The position numbers and the translations under genes are program-made. Below, in pieces: positions 1 through 7,946 of a stretch of DNA of 64,000 nt. Numbering within the stretch: position 1 is the stretch's first letter; each line of letters starts with the position of its first letter. This DNA is from Amycolatopsis nivea. Its GTDB lineage: Bacteria; Actinomycetota; Actinomycetes; Mycobacteriales; Pseudonocardiaceae. Where the stretch lies: assembly GCF_004522235.1 (NCBI RefSeq), contig NZ_SDLT01000045.1, positions 1-64,000 on the forward strand, given 5' to 3'. Under the pieces are notes generated by a model. The model saw nothing but the letters and a program-made list of their open reading frames with translations. It was not told where the DNA came from and did no database searches.

Positions 1-16
1 CGGTGGATCCAGGTCA

Positions 17-39
17 GATTCCCTCAAGGAGTCCTTCAC
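17..39. repeat. Half copy of the dispersed palindromic element
   Basis: The stretch from AGATTCCCTCAAGG through TCCTTCAC matches the right arm of the 47-bp palindromes found at 4005, 16822 and 32109, in a variant where the middle of the arm reads AAGGAGTCC. The left arm is missing: the preceding bases do not pair with it. It is either a decayed copy or one truncated by a rearrangement. Seen directly; function inferred. Confidence 0.5.
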
Positions 40-108
40 GGACCTGTCTGCATGGTCCAACGGGAGCTGATCGGGCCGGGGAACCGTCCTGGTGGGGTTC
101 TCTGCGCG

Positions 109-146
109 TTGACAAGAACACTGTTCGTTGGTAGAACGGTGTTCGT
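109..146 (+). promoter_or_regulatory. Promoter overlapped by two tandem palindromic operators
   Basis: TTGACA (109-114), a 17-base spacer and TAGAAC (132-137) form a good sigma-70-type promoter. Two 14-base sites, AGAACACTGTTCGT (115-128) and AGAACGGTGTTCGT (133-146), each a near-palindrome GAAC-N3-GTTC, sit on the spacer and the -10 box, 18 bases apart. This is the usual arrangement for a dimeric repressor such as TetR or MarR. No matching regulator gene is visible here; it may lie left of the window. Confidence 0.5.
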
Positions 147-360
147 GGAAGTATGGACAGAGCGGCCGGTGGCGAAGACCTCGCACGGCCAGGTGCGCGG
201 GACCCCCTCGGGCTTCCGCGGCATTCCCTTCGCTGCGGTGCCCGTGGGCGACCTGGCACCCCAGCCGCCTCGTACCTGGGAGTACGTACTTGACGCCGGG
301 GAACTTCGGACGGATTCCGGCCCAGGCGTCCTCGTCCGCGATCGGGCCTCGGCAACCTGA
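139..360 (+). pseudogene. Carboxylesterase type B fragment (decayed)
   Basis: In the frame starting at the GTG at 139 the translation contains TSHGQVRG, FRGIPFAAVPVGDL and PPRTWEYVLDAGEL. These follow the conserved N-terminus of type B carboxylesterases (para-nitrobenzyl esterase family: G-x-VRG, FRGIPYAxPPVG, RPP). The frame stops at 360, after about 70 residues, where the family has about 480 to 500. No catalytic Ser motif follows. It sits behind the two-operator promoter at 109-146, so a once-regulated esterase gene seems to have been lost. Bases 361-555 hold no convincing gene. Confidence 0.55.
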
Positions 361-555
361 CCGGTCCGCAGGTCGGGAAATTGCTGGGGCCGCAACCGAA
401 TGCCGAACTCGCCGCGCTCTGGGCGGCGATGAGAACGGCGCGGACCCGATCGTGCGGCCTTGTCCGGAGCAGCTGTCCGCGCACCTGCGGGCTAGCCACG
501 ACTTCCCGTGCCTGCCTCTTCGATCCTCGGCCTCGCGCCGGGAAGGGATTGCCTC

Positions 556-1458
556 ATGAAAACGGTCCGGTTCAGCACCTTCGGCGGCCCGGAAGTCCTC
601 GAACTCGTCGACGTCCCGGATCCGCATCCGGGCCCCGGCGAAGTCCGGATCTCGGTGCGTGCCGCGGGGATCAACGCGAGCGACTGGAAGAAACGTCAGG
701 GCCTGATGGACCAGGAACTCCCGCAGACGATGGGACACGAGGCGGCGGGCGTCGTGGACGAACTCGGCGAGGGCGTCACGGATGTCGCGCTCGGCGACCG
801 CGTGTTCGGATTCTCCGCTTCTGGTGGCGCACAAGCGGAATTGACCGTGCTGTCCTGCTACGCGCCCATCCCGCCGTCGCTCAGTTTCGCCGAGGCGGCT
901 GCCTTGCCCGCCGCAGCCGAGACGGCCGCGCGTGCGCTCGACCAACTCGGCGTCGAGAGCGGGGCCACGGTGCTCGTCAACGGTGCTTCCGGCAGCGTCG
1001 GTGCTGCCGCGGTCCAGCTCGCCGTGGCGCGGGGCGCGCGGGTGATTGGCACAGGAAGCCATGCTACGCATGACTTTCTGCGCTCGCTCGGTGCCGAACC
1101 CATCGCCTACGGACCTGGTATGTCAGACCGGGTCCGTGCGCTCGCACCCGATGGCGTCGACCTGGCGCTGGACGTCGCCGGAAGCGGTGTCCTGCCGGAA
1201 CTGATCCAGCTCGCAGGCGGTCCGGAGCACGTCATCACGGTCGCCGACTTCGCCGGTGCCCAGCAGCACGGCGTCCGCTTCAGTCGCGGCGACGGCGGGC
1301 ACGCGCTGTACGTGCTATCTCAACTCGGCGAGCTGGTGGAAGCCGGAAAATTCACCCTGCCCGTCGGGCAGACCTTCCCGATGGCCGACGTCGCGGAAGC
1401 GCACCGCGTCGGCGAATCGGGCCGGGTACGCGGAAAACTCGTACTCCTGCCCGGCTGA
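556..1458 (+). CDS. Zinc-independent NADP-dependent quinone oxidoreductase-like protein (MDR family)
   Basis: 300 residues, the usual length of quinone oxidoreductase/zeta-crystallin proteins, which reduce quinones or enones with NADPH. The N-terminal GroES-like domain carries GPGEVRISVRAAGINASDWK and GHEAAGVV; the Rossmann domain has the nucleotide motif GASGSVGAAAVQLA. The Cys/His ligands of a catalytic zinc site are not present, consistent with the zinc-free branch. The ATG at 556 is chosen because GGAAGGG lies 8 to 14 bases upstream; a longer in-frame start would have no such site. The efflux gene begins 26 bases after its stop, so the two are probably cotranscribed, as is common for oxidoreductase plus exporter pairs that respond to toxic electrophiles. 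Confidence 0.85.
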   Translation: MKTVRFSTFGGPEVLELVDVPDPHPGPGEVRISVRAAGINASDWKKRQGLMDQELPQTMGHEAAGVVDELGEGVTDVALGDRVFGFSASGGAQAELTVLSCYAPIPPSLSFAEAAALPAAAETAARALDQLGVESGATVLVNGASGSVGAAAVQLAVARGARVIGTGSHATHDFLRSLGAEPIAYGPGMSDRVRALAPDGVDLALDVAGSGVLPELIQLAGGPEHVITVADFAGAQQHGVRFSRGDGGHALYVLSQLGELVEAGKFTLPVGQTFPMADVAEAHRVGESGRVRGKLVLLPG

Positions 1459-1484
1459 CGGGCCAACTCAATCGAGAGAACTTC

Positions 1485-2975
1485 ATGAACTCTGACCTCT
1501 CGCCGACCGGGATCGCCCAGTCGGCTCCCCGAAGCGCGCCCGGAAACGCCGCGCGCCACCAGTACCGCTGGCTGACGCTCGTCGTGCTGAGCCTCGCCCA
1601 GCTGATGGACATCCTCGACTCCACGATCGTCAACATCGCCCTGCCGAGCGCACAGCACGACCTCGGATTCCCCGCCGATTACCGGCAATGGGTGCTCACC
1701 GGCTACGCGCTCGCGTTCGGCAGCCTCCTGCTCCTCGGCGGCCGGCTCTCCGACTACTTCGGCCGGAAGCGGCTGTTCCTCGTCGGCGTCGGCGGGTTCG
1801 CCGTCGCTTCCGCGGTCGGTGGCGCCGCCGGGAATTTCACGGCCCTGCTGGCCGCGCGAATCGGCCAAGGCGCGTTCGCCGCGATGCTCGCCCCGGCCGC
1901 ATTGTCCTTGCTGTCCATCACTTTCGCCGACGACGCCAAGGAACGCGGCAGCGCGTTCGGCATCTTCGGCGCAATCTCCGGTGCGGGCGGCGCAGTGGGA
2001 TTGCTGCTCGGCGGCGTCCTCACGCAGGGCCTGTCGTGGCGATGGTGCCTCTACGTCAACCTGATCATCGCGGCGCTCGCGTTCGCCGGCGGACTGGTTC
2101 TCCTCCGCGACGGCGACCGGCCGCAGCGGGTCCGGCTCGACGTCGCGGGCACGGCCGCGGTGGTGCTCGGCCTGATCGGGATCGTCTTCGGTCTCGGCAC
2201 CGCGGAACGCAACGGCTGGTACGACATCCGGACGCTCGGACCGGTGCTCGCGGGTGTCGCGCTCATCGCCGCGTTCGTCGTCGTCGAACGCCGCACCGCC
2301 CACCCGCTGCTGCCGCTGCGGGTGATCCTCGACCGGGTCCGCGGCGCCGCGTACCTGACCTTGGGCATCACCGGGACCGGGATGTTCGCGATCTTCCTGT
2401 TCCTTACCTTCTATCTCGCGAACACGCTGGGGTTCAGTCCGCTGCAGACCGGCGTCGCGTTCCTTCCGATGATCGGCCTGGTCATGGCGGGAGCGGTGTT
2501 CTCCGGTGCCGTGCTCCTGCCGCGCTGGGGGCCTCGGCCGATCGTGCCGCTGGGCTGTCTCCTCGCCGCAGTCGGCATGGTCATCCTCACCGGAATCGGC
2601 GCGGACTCGAGCTACTCCGGGAACATCCTGCCCGCCCTGCTCGTCACCGGGATCGGCTTCGGATTCATCTTCGGCCCGGTGCAGAACGCCGCGACCAGCG
2701 GAGTCCGGCCGCACGACGCCGGGGTGGCCTCCGCGCTGGTGACGACGGCCCAGCAGATCGGCGGCTCTATCGGAACCGCGGTGTTCAGCTCGCTCACGAC
2801 GTCCGCGATCGCAGGCTACCTGGCCGCACATCCAGGAACCCTCGCCGCGGCGACCTTCGCCGGATACCACCTGGTGTTCTGGACCGCGGCGGCGGTTTTC
2901 CTGTGCAGCGCGCTGCTGGCTGCGGCGCTGTTCCGCAGTGGTCCGTTGCCGCTGCCCGCAGACCCGGCGGTCTGA
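1485..2975 (+). CDS. MFS multidrug efflux transporter, DHA2 (EmrB/QacA-like) family
   Basis: 496 residues, predicted to have 14 membrane helices as in the EmrB/QacA drug:proton antiporters. The signature around LAQLMDILDSTIVNIALP in the first helix (motif D1) and GRLSDYFGRKRLF in the loop between helices 2 and 3 (motif A) are both present. The N-terminal 30 residues are hydrophilic and cytoplasmic. A GAGAG site precedes the ATG at 1485. It follows the quinone oxidoreductase closely, and downstream lies only a broken gene. Substrate cannot be told from sequence. Confidence 0.9.
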   Translation: MNSDLSPTGIAQSAPRSAPGNAARHQYRWLTLVVLSLAQLMDILDSTIVNIALPSAQHDLGFPADYRQWVLTGYALAFGSLLLLGGRLSDYFGRKRLFLVGVGGFAVASAVGGAAGNFTALLAARIGQGAFAAMLAPAALSLLSITFADDAKERGSAFGIFGAISGAGGAVGLLLGGVLTQGLSWRWCLYVNLIIAALAFAGGLVLLRDGDRPQRVRLDVAGTAAVVLGLIGIVFGLGTAERNGWYDIRTLGPVLAGVALIAAFVVVERRTAHPLLPLRVILDRVRGAAYLTLGITGTGMFAIFLFLTFYLANTLGFSPLQTGVAFLPMIGLVMAGAVFSGAVLLPRWGPRPIVPLGCLLAAVGMVILTGIGADSSYSGNILPALLVTGIGFGFIFGPVQNAATSGVRPHDAGVASALVTTAQQIGGSIGTAVFSSLTTSAIAGYLAAHPGTLAAATFAGYHLVFWTAAAVFLCSALLAAALFRSGPLPLPADPAV

Positions 2976-3094
2976 GACGCGAACGCTAGCCTGGTGGTAT
3001 GGCAGACACCCGTCCTGGAGGCCGGGCGGCGCACAATGCCGTGCGCGAGTCGCCGTCCGGAGTTCTGGGTCGCCCGCGGCATAGACTGGCCTGC

Positions 3095-3548
3095 GTGGCC
3101 GGCCAGAAACTTCTAGCTTTCCTCCGCGAACTGTGGGCGACCACCACCTGGAAGGTGACCGCCGACGACACCTCGGTGAGATGGCAACTCATCGGGTTAA
3201 CGTGGCAGACCACGGTGATCGTCGACCCTCGGCGCTGGCTCGGGCTGGAGTTCGAGGCACGGGACTCGGCGACCGGCAAAGCTTGTCACGTACGACATCG
3301 ACACCGATCTGTACGACATCACGCAGGAGCGTCAGCGCGAGTTCGCCGAGGAGATCGAACGCGACATCATCGAGTTTCTCGACAACCTGCGGAAGGGCTC
3401 GATGCTGCGCGGAGCCGACGGCGCGCTCGTCTTCCCGCTCGACGGCTCATGGATCCGCGTCGTCCGAGGGCGGTTCCTGACCAGCGCGTCGACGCACACT
3501 GATGCTGCGGCAGCCCGGGCCGGTGGTGACTATGCCGTGGTGCGGTAA
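3095..3548 (+). pseudogene. Frameshifted small protein of unknown function
   Basis: The first part, from GTG 3095, reads VAGQKLLAFLRELWATTTW and goes on to LEFEARDSATGK. The sensible continuation is in another frame from about 3285: LVTYDIDTDLYDITQERQRE, later NLRKGSMLRGADGALVFPL, ending with TAA at 3548. Removing one base in AAAGCTTGTC (about 3280-3287) would join both into one product of about 150 residues. It is therefore either a recent single-base insertion or a sequencing error. An in-frame ATG at 2999 is an alternative start but gives an unconvincing N-terminus. I do not recognise the family; the acidic, helix-rich second half is typical of small intracellular proteins. Confidence 0.55.
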
Positions 3549-3614
3549 GGGCTGCTGATACTTCACCGGGTTGCCGTTCAGATCGCCGCCGTCGCACGGC
3601 CAGGGTCCGTCGTC

Positions 3615-4003
3615 CTAGGGGCCGAGCCCGCTGCCGTCGTCCGAGAAACCGGCCGCGATGCGGTCGGCAGCGATCAACAGTGGCTGCCAGCGTGCCGCGG
3701 CGAGGTCGGTGTCCTCTGGTGTCAGAGAACCGAGCGGGATGGCGGTCGGCCAGACTGACCGGCCATCGGAAGCCAAGACACGCAGACGCCGTCCGCCAGC
3801 AGGACGAACGCGCCGAGCTATTCGTGCTCGAGCGCGACCGAACGGAGGACCGCGCCGACGAAGTCGAGTTCGGCCAGGACGTAGCCGCCCGCGTCTCGGT
3901 GGGCGATCCACACCGTCCCGTCGAGGCTGACTACCGGCGGGTACGGGTGGCCGTCGGCACGGGGCTGCAAGAGGACCGCACCCGAGGAATCGAATGCGGT
4001 GTA
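3615..4003 (-). pseudogene. Remnant of a beta-propeller-like protein
   Basis: Read on the minus strand from about 4003, the sequence encodes AFDSSGAVLLQPRADGHPYP, VVSLDGTVWIAHRDAGGYVL and AELDFVGAVLRSVALEHE, then an in-frame TAG at 3818-3820. After that stop the same frame continues as LGAFVLLADGVCV. Sense then moves to another frame near 3775: VLASDGRSVWPTAIPLGSL to the stop at 3615. The repeated D-G-T-V-W/S-D-G-R-S-V-W pattern recalls WD40/PQQ-type propeller blades. One stop, one frameshift and no start codon mean it is dead. Its 5' end is cut exactly where the palindromic element at 4005 begins. Confidence 0.45.
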
Positions 4004-4004
4004 G

Positions 4005-4051
4005 GTGAAGGGAACCCTGACGGAATCAGATTCCCCCAGGGTTCCCCTCAC
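4005..4051. repeat. 47-bp palindromic element, copy 2
   Basis: Left arm GTGAAGGGAACCCTGACGG plus AATC, right arm GATTCCCCCAGG plus GTTCCCCTCAC: 20 of 23 positions pair around a one-base centre. It lies 15 bases beyond the stop of the minus-strand SRPBCC gene (4067), so on RNA it would form a long stem at the end of the catabolic operon. It also borders the propeller remnant. The same sequence recurs at 16822 and 32109. Confidence 0.75.
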
Positions 4052-4066
4052 GTACCTCGGCAGCGC

Positions 4067-4582
4067 TTACGCGGCAGTGCCCTCGATGTGCGCCTTCAGC
4101 AGTTCCAGCCCGGGCTGGATGCGGGCCGAGTCCTCGACCGGGTGCGGGCCCGCCGGTTCGGTGGGCGGGACCAGGCGCTCGAACAGGCGGCAGAACAGCG
4201 TCGTGCCGTCGCCGAGGTCGAAGGTGGTGAAGGTGGCGATCGCGTGCATCGCCGGCGCCAGGGTTCCGTCGTCGAGCACGTCGCGGCCGACCACCGTCCA
4301 CAGTTTGCCCGGCACTCGCGCGACGACGGTGTACAGCTTCGGCTTTTCGTTCAGGTCCGGGACGATGGTTTCGAGCAGCACGTCGCCGAGTTCCGCGGGG
4401 ACGTCCGCGGTGCCGCGGCGTACTTCGGTTCCGGTGGTCATCGGCAGCCACTTCGGCAGGTTCGACCAGGTGGTCACCCAGTCGTAGACCTCCTGTGCCG
4501 GGCGGTTGACCACGATGCGGTTTTCGACGAAGCGGATGTTCAGGTTGTCCGGGATCTGCGGGACGTACAGTGCGGTGGACAT
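4067..4582 (-). CDS. SRPBCC (START/Bet v1-like) domain protein
   Basis: 171 residues. The segment VENRIVVNRPAQEVYDWVTT followed by WSNLPKWLP is the typical opening of polyketide-cyclase/SRPBCC proteins, which bind hydrophobic ligands in a deep pocket and in some cases cyclise or dehydrate them. No signal peptide or membrane segment. The start at 4582 has AAGGAG seven bases upstream. It is the last gene of the locus that runs from the LysR gene at 9506; 20 bases separate it from the dioxygenase gene. A role in binding or reshaping an intermediate of that pathway is inference. Confidence 0.7.
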   Translation of the reverse strand: MSTALYVPQIPDNLNIRFVENRIVVNRPAQEVYDWVTTWSNLPKWLPMTTGTEVRRGTADVPAELGDVLLETIVPDLNEKPKLYTVVARVPGKLWTVVGRDVLDDGTLAPAMHAIATFTTFDLGDGTTLFCRLFERLVPPTEPAGPHPVEDSARIQPGLELLKAHIEGTAA

Positions 4583-4602
4583 GATTGTTCTCCTTTTCGG
4601 GG

Positions 4603-5523
4603 TTATTTGGTGGAATGCTGACCGGTCATGAGCGCGCCGAGGTCGTCCGGTTCGAGGAACGACGGCGGCGGGGGCGGGCCCCAGCTGAACAAGCCCTGTG
4701 CGCCTTCGAAAACCTCCGGCGTCCAGATCTCGTCCTTGGGGATGCAGTCCATGTCGGCGTAGTACTCGCTGAAGTTCCCCGCCGGGTCTTTGAGATACCA
4801 GAAGAAATTGGACCCCGCGTGATGGCGGCCGAGGCCCCACACGTGCCGGTCGGGGTGGCCGTTCAGCATCGCTGCTGCGCCGCGGCCGACGTCGTCGATG
4901 TCGTCGACCTGCCACGACGTGTGGTGCAGGAAGTTCACCGGGGCCGCGAGCGCCAGCACGTTGTGGTGATCCACCGAGCAGCGCATGAAGGCGCCTTTGT
5001 GCCCGATGTAATCGCTGACCTTGAAACCGAGTGCCTCGGTGAAAAAGCGCATGGTGGCATCGAGATCGGTGGTGCCCACGACGCAGTGGCCGAGTTTCTT
5101 CGGGCGGATCGGGTACTCGCGCACGACACCGGGCGCGCGGCCTGACCGTTCGATGCGGCCGGGGCCGTTGTACGGCGTGGCCAGGACGGGGTTTTGCGTG
5201 ATCCGCGGCGAAATCTCGACCCGGACCGTGAATCCGGAGACTGGCTCGATCGCGCAGACGGCGGTGCAGCTCTCGGTGCTGACTACGCCGAGCCGGTTCA
5301 GGCGCGCCGCGGTTCGGGCGAGGTCGTCGGCGTCGTCGACTCCCACGCCGAGTTCGAGCAGTTGCCGGTAGGGCGCGTGCCGGACGCGCAGCTGCTCGCC
5401 GCCTTCGAGGGTGGTGAACGATCCGTCGCCGATATGGGTGAGTCCGAAATCGGCGTAGTAGGCAATGGTTTCCGCGACGTTCGGCACGCCCATCGTGACG
5501 CGGGTCAGCCGGTGCATCCCCAT
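4603..5523 (-). CDS. Extradiol-dioxygenase-like VOC protein
   Basis: 306 residues with two vicinal-oxygen-chelate modules, as in type I extradiol (catechol 2,3-type) dioxygenases. Module 1 starts at THRLTRVTMGVPNVAETIAY-like residues 3 to 20 and module 2 at KKLGHCVVGTTDLDATMRFF. In module 2 the three expected iron ligands can be seen: His in LGHCVVG, His in NFLHHTSW and Glu in NFSEYYAD. It probably opens an oxygenated ring next to two hydroxyls, or acts on a related enediol. The product of such a step is the usual substrate of the FAH-family enzyme encoded directly upstream. Its start (ATG 5523) is one base beyond the stop codon of that gene. An in-frame ATG at 5517 is an alternative. Confidence 0.75.
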   Translation of the reverse strand: MGMHRLTRVTMGVPNVAETIAYYADFGLTHIGDGSFTTLEGGEQLRVRHAPYRQLLELGVGVDDADDLARTAARLNRLGVVSTESCTAVCAIEPVSGFTVRVEISPRITQNPVLATPYNGPGRIERSGRAPGVVREYPIRPKKLGHCVVGTTDLDATMRFFTEALGFKVSDYIGHKGAFMRCSVDHHNVLALAAPVNFLHHTSWQVDDIDDVGRGAAAMLNGHPDRHVWGLGRHHAGSNFFWYLKDPAGNFSEYYADMDCIPKDEIWTPEVFEGAQGLFSWGPPPPPSFLEPDDLGALMTGQHSTK

Positions 5524-5524
5524 G

Positions 5525-6376
5525 TCAGTCCTCCAGCGTGGCGACGAAGGTCTGCCGCATTTCGCCGAGACCTTCGATCCAGCTGACCAGTTCCTCCCCG
5601 GCCCGCAGGAACCGTTGCGGCGTACGGCCGACACCGACCCCGGACGGGGTTCCGGTGAAGACGAGATCGCCCGGGTACAGGGTGATCGTCTGCGACAGCG
5701 CGGAAATCAGCCGGGCGACCGGGAAGATCAGCTCGCGGGTCCGGCCGTCCTGCACGGTCTCGCCGTCGACCGCGCAGCCGAGCGCCAGGTCGTCGCGGTC
5801 CGCCAGTTCGTCCGGCGTGACCAGCCACGGCCCGACCGGGGCGAAGTCCGGGAAAGACTTGCCGAGGCTGAATTGCGGGGCCGGGCCGGCCAGTTGCGAG
5901 ACCCGTTCGGAGAGGTCCTGTCCGATCGTCACCCCGGCGATGTGCTCCCACGCTTCGGATTCCGCGACGCGGTGCGCGGTTTGTCCGACGACCGCGACGA
6001 GTTCCACCTCCCAGTCGACGTTGCCGCCCGGCGGCAGCACGACCTCGGCGTCGGGACCGGTCAGCGCGGAAACGAATTTGGTGAAGACCGGAGGAAGGCC
6101 GTCGGGCGAGGCGAAACCGGATTCCGCGGCGTGTGCGTCGTAGTTGAGTCCGATCGCGACGATCTGCCGCGGCTCGGGGGAGGGCGGACCCAGCTGGGTC
6201 CGGGCGAAGACGACGTCGGGTTCGGCGGTGAGCTTTTCCGCCCAAGCCTGGAATTCGGTCCAGTTGCGGTACAGCGAGCCGAGGCCGAAGAGGCCGCCCG
6301 ACGCCTTGGCGACGTCGATTCCCTTGTCCTCGGCGGTCAGCAGGACGGCCCGGCCGTCCACATTGGCCAGTTTCAC
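5525..6376 (-). CDS. Fumarylacetoacetate hydrolase family protein
   Basis: 283 residues, GTG start. The C-terminal catalytic domain of the FAH family is clear: RQIVAIGLNYDAHAAESG, the metal-binding pair in VDWEVELVAVVG, the Asp in TIGQDLSERVSQ, and GDLVFTGTPSGVG near the end. Members hydrolyse carbon-carbon bonds of acylpyruvates, hydrate 2-oxopent-4-enoates or decarboxylate oxaloacetate. Placed between a ring-cleaving-type dioxygenase and the LDI-like enzyme it most likely handles the ring-opened product. It starts 7 bases after the LDI-like gene and is followed directly by the dioxygenase gene, so it is in the same operon. Confidence 0.85.
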   Translation of the reverse strand: MKLANVDGRAVLLTAEDKGIDVAKASGGLFGLGSLYRNWTEFQAWAEKLTAEPDVVFARTQLGPPSPEPRQIVAIGLNYDAHAAESGFASPDGLPPVFTKFVSALTGPDAEVVLPPGGNVDWEVELVAVVGQTAHRVAESEAWEHIAGVTIGQDLSERVSQLAGPAPQFSLGKSFPDFAPVGPWLVTPDELADRDDLALGCAVDGETVQDGRTRELIFPVARLISALSQTITLYPGDLVFTGTPSGVGVGRTPQRFLRAGEELVSWIEGLGEMRQTFVATLED

Positions 6377-6383
6377 GGATTTC

Positions 6384-7946
6384 TCATTTCTGGAAACAGA
6401 GTGTCAGATTGGTTCGAACGGCGAGCGGGAGACTGACGACGAGGTCGGTCCCCTCAAACCGGGTGCGCAGGCCGGGCGAGTCGGCGGCGAGCACGTCGTC
6501 GCGGAACAATTTCCAGGGCCGGTCGACGTTGCCGATCCGCAGCGTCACGTCGGCCGGTTTCCCGGCCACTGGCCGCAAAGTCAGTGCCAGCAACGACTTT
6601 TCCCGGTCGTACCAGGCGCGAACGAACTCGGCGGGGCCTTCGATCGCCGTCACCGCGGGCTCCCGGAAATGTTCCGCGGTCCACGGATGGTGATACATCT
6701 TCCACAGCCCGTCGGCGACGTTCAGCCGGGCGTAGCCGAGCATCGCGTTGCCGGTCAGCCGGTCCATGAAGATCATGTTGCCGTTCTCGTCGAACGACCG
6801 GTCCTCGCGCGGGTAGAACAGTCCTCCGTTCTCCCAGGTCGGGTTCAGGTAAGCGTCGGCGTAGCCGAGGAGGCCGCGCAGGTTCTCGTGATCGCCGACC
6901 TCGGCCATGCAGGCCGCGACGTAGCCGAAAGCCGGGGCGCGCCAGGCGAAATCCAGGTCGCGGGTGAACTCCGGTTCCCGGCCGGCGAGGCGCGCCTTGC
7001 GAGCTTCCAGTGCCGCGGTCGGTTCGGCGAGGGTGACCAGGCCGTCCGGGGTGCGCCGGATCTCGTCGCGGATCTGGTCGGGATAGAGCCGGTGCACCAG
7101 GTCGCGGCTCCAGGCGTTCAGGTTCAGCGCCGTCCAGGCGTTGCCGCCGCCTTCCAGGGGCATCTCCGGCCGGTTCTGCTCGACCAACCAGAGCCGCCAG
7201 TACTCGCCGTACTCGTTGAGGATGCCCCGTTCGTCCCACGCCGCCTGATAGTTCCGGGTGACCTCCTCGGCGACCGACGTGCCTTTGCGCAGGTCGAGGA
7301 ACCGGAAGCCGAGGATCGGGAACTGGTTGCAGACGAGGAAAAGGCAGTTGGGTTCGCAGACGATGCCGTACCAGCCCTGTTCGGCCATCTGCCAGTACAG
7401 GTTGTCGGCGAGCGAGCTGAGCGAGTACTCGTAGATCTCGGTGCCGAGTCCTTGGAAGAGCGGGTCCCAGCGGAAGGAAAGCGCGCCTGCGCGGTCGTAC
7501 TGGTCGCTGTCGAACAACATGCTGTGCATGCCGAGAATCGCGAAGAACCGGCCGCTGTACATGATGTTTTCCTTGACCACCGGATCGCGCCAGCCTTCAC
7601 GCAATTCGGTCAGGTCAGGGTTGTTGCGGATGCTTCCCCGGCTGGTCTCGCGCCAGTACGCCCACACTTCCGGAAGCTGCATTTTCCGGATGATCTCCTC
7701 GAACACCGGCCGGAACGCTCCGGGGGCGGCGGGAAGATGGTGGAAATGCGCGAAACCCAGCGTGTAAGCCATCTGGGTCAGCTGGTAGCGGTAGGCGTCG
7801 GTCCATTCCTGGCCCCACCGCATGCTGCCCATGTTCGCCCATTCGTTGTCCTGCTGGGCGATCAGATTGCGCACGTGCTGGACGTGGCCCGCTTGCTTGT
7901 CGTCGAGTGCCGGATACCCCGAGATGTCCGGGGCGGCCGGCGTCAC
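6384..7946 (-). CDS. Linalool dehydratase/isomerase-like protein
   Basis: 520 residues, GTG start overlapping the SCO1-like stop by 4 bases. Recognition rests on two motifs recalled from Castellaniella defragrans linalool dehydratase/isomerase (LDI). The first is KENIMYSGRF (around 127-134; LDI has KENIMYKGH). The second is GIVCEPNCLFLVCN (C197 and C206, nine apart; LDI has GIVCEP-x5-CN with Cys171 and Cys180). LDI hydrates beta-myrcene to linalool and isomerises it to geraniol. Here the position of LDI His129 appears to be Arg133, there is an insertion of about 22 residues between the two motifs, an extra Cys201, a longer C-terminus, and no signal peptide although LDI is periplasmic. The fold is likely an alpha/alpha barrel. 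Family assignment is fairly firm; activity is unknown and may differ. Confidence 0.7.
   Translation of the reverse strand: MTPAAPDISGYPALDDKQAGHVQHVRNLIAQQDNEWANMGSMRWGQEWTDAYRYQLTQMAYTLGFAHFHHLPAAPGAFRPVFEEIIRKMQLPEVWAYWRETSRGSIRNNPDLTELREGWRDPVVKENIMYSGRFFAILGMHSMLFDSDQYDRAGALSFRWDPLFQGLGTEIYEYSLSSLADNLYWQMAEQGWYGIVCEPNCLFLVCNQFPILGFRFLDLRKGTSVAEEVTRNYQAAWDERGILNEYGEYWRLWLVEQNRPEMPLEGGGNAWTALNLNAWSRDLVHRLYPDQIRDEIRRTPDGLVTLAEPTAALEARKARLAGREPEFTRDLDFAWRAPAFGYVAACMAEVGDHENLRGLLGYADAYLNPTWENGGLFYPREDRSFDENGNMIFMDRLTGNAMLGYARLNVADGLWKMYHHPWTAEHFREPAVTAIEGPAEFVRAWYDREKSLLALTLRPVAGKPADVTLRIGNVDRPWKLFRDDVLAADSPGLRTRFEGTDLVVSLPLAVRTNLTLCFQK

Noticed and set aside
381..1073. Plus-strand frame upstream of and overlapping the quinone oxidoreductase
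   Set aside because: It is very Arg-rich and out of frame with a clear oxidoreductase gene; only a trace of the esterase remnant may lie near 381-450.
1320..2870. 516-codon minus-strand frame opposite the MFS gene
   Set aside because: Its composition (runs of Arg, Glu, Asp, Gln) is that of an antisense shadow; the plus strand encodes a clear transporter with conserved motifs.
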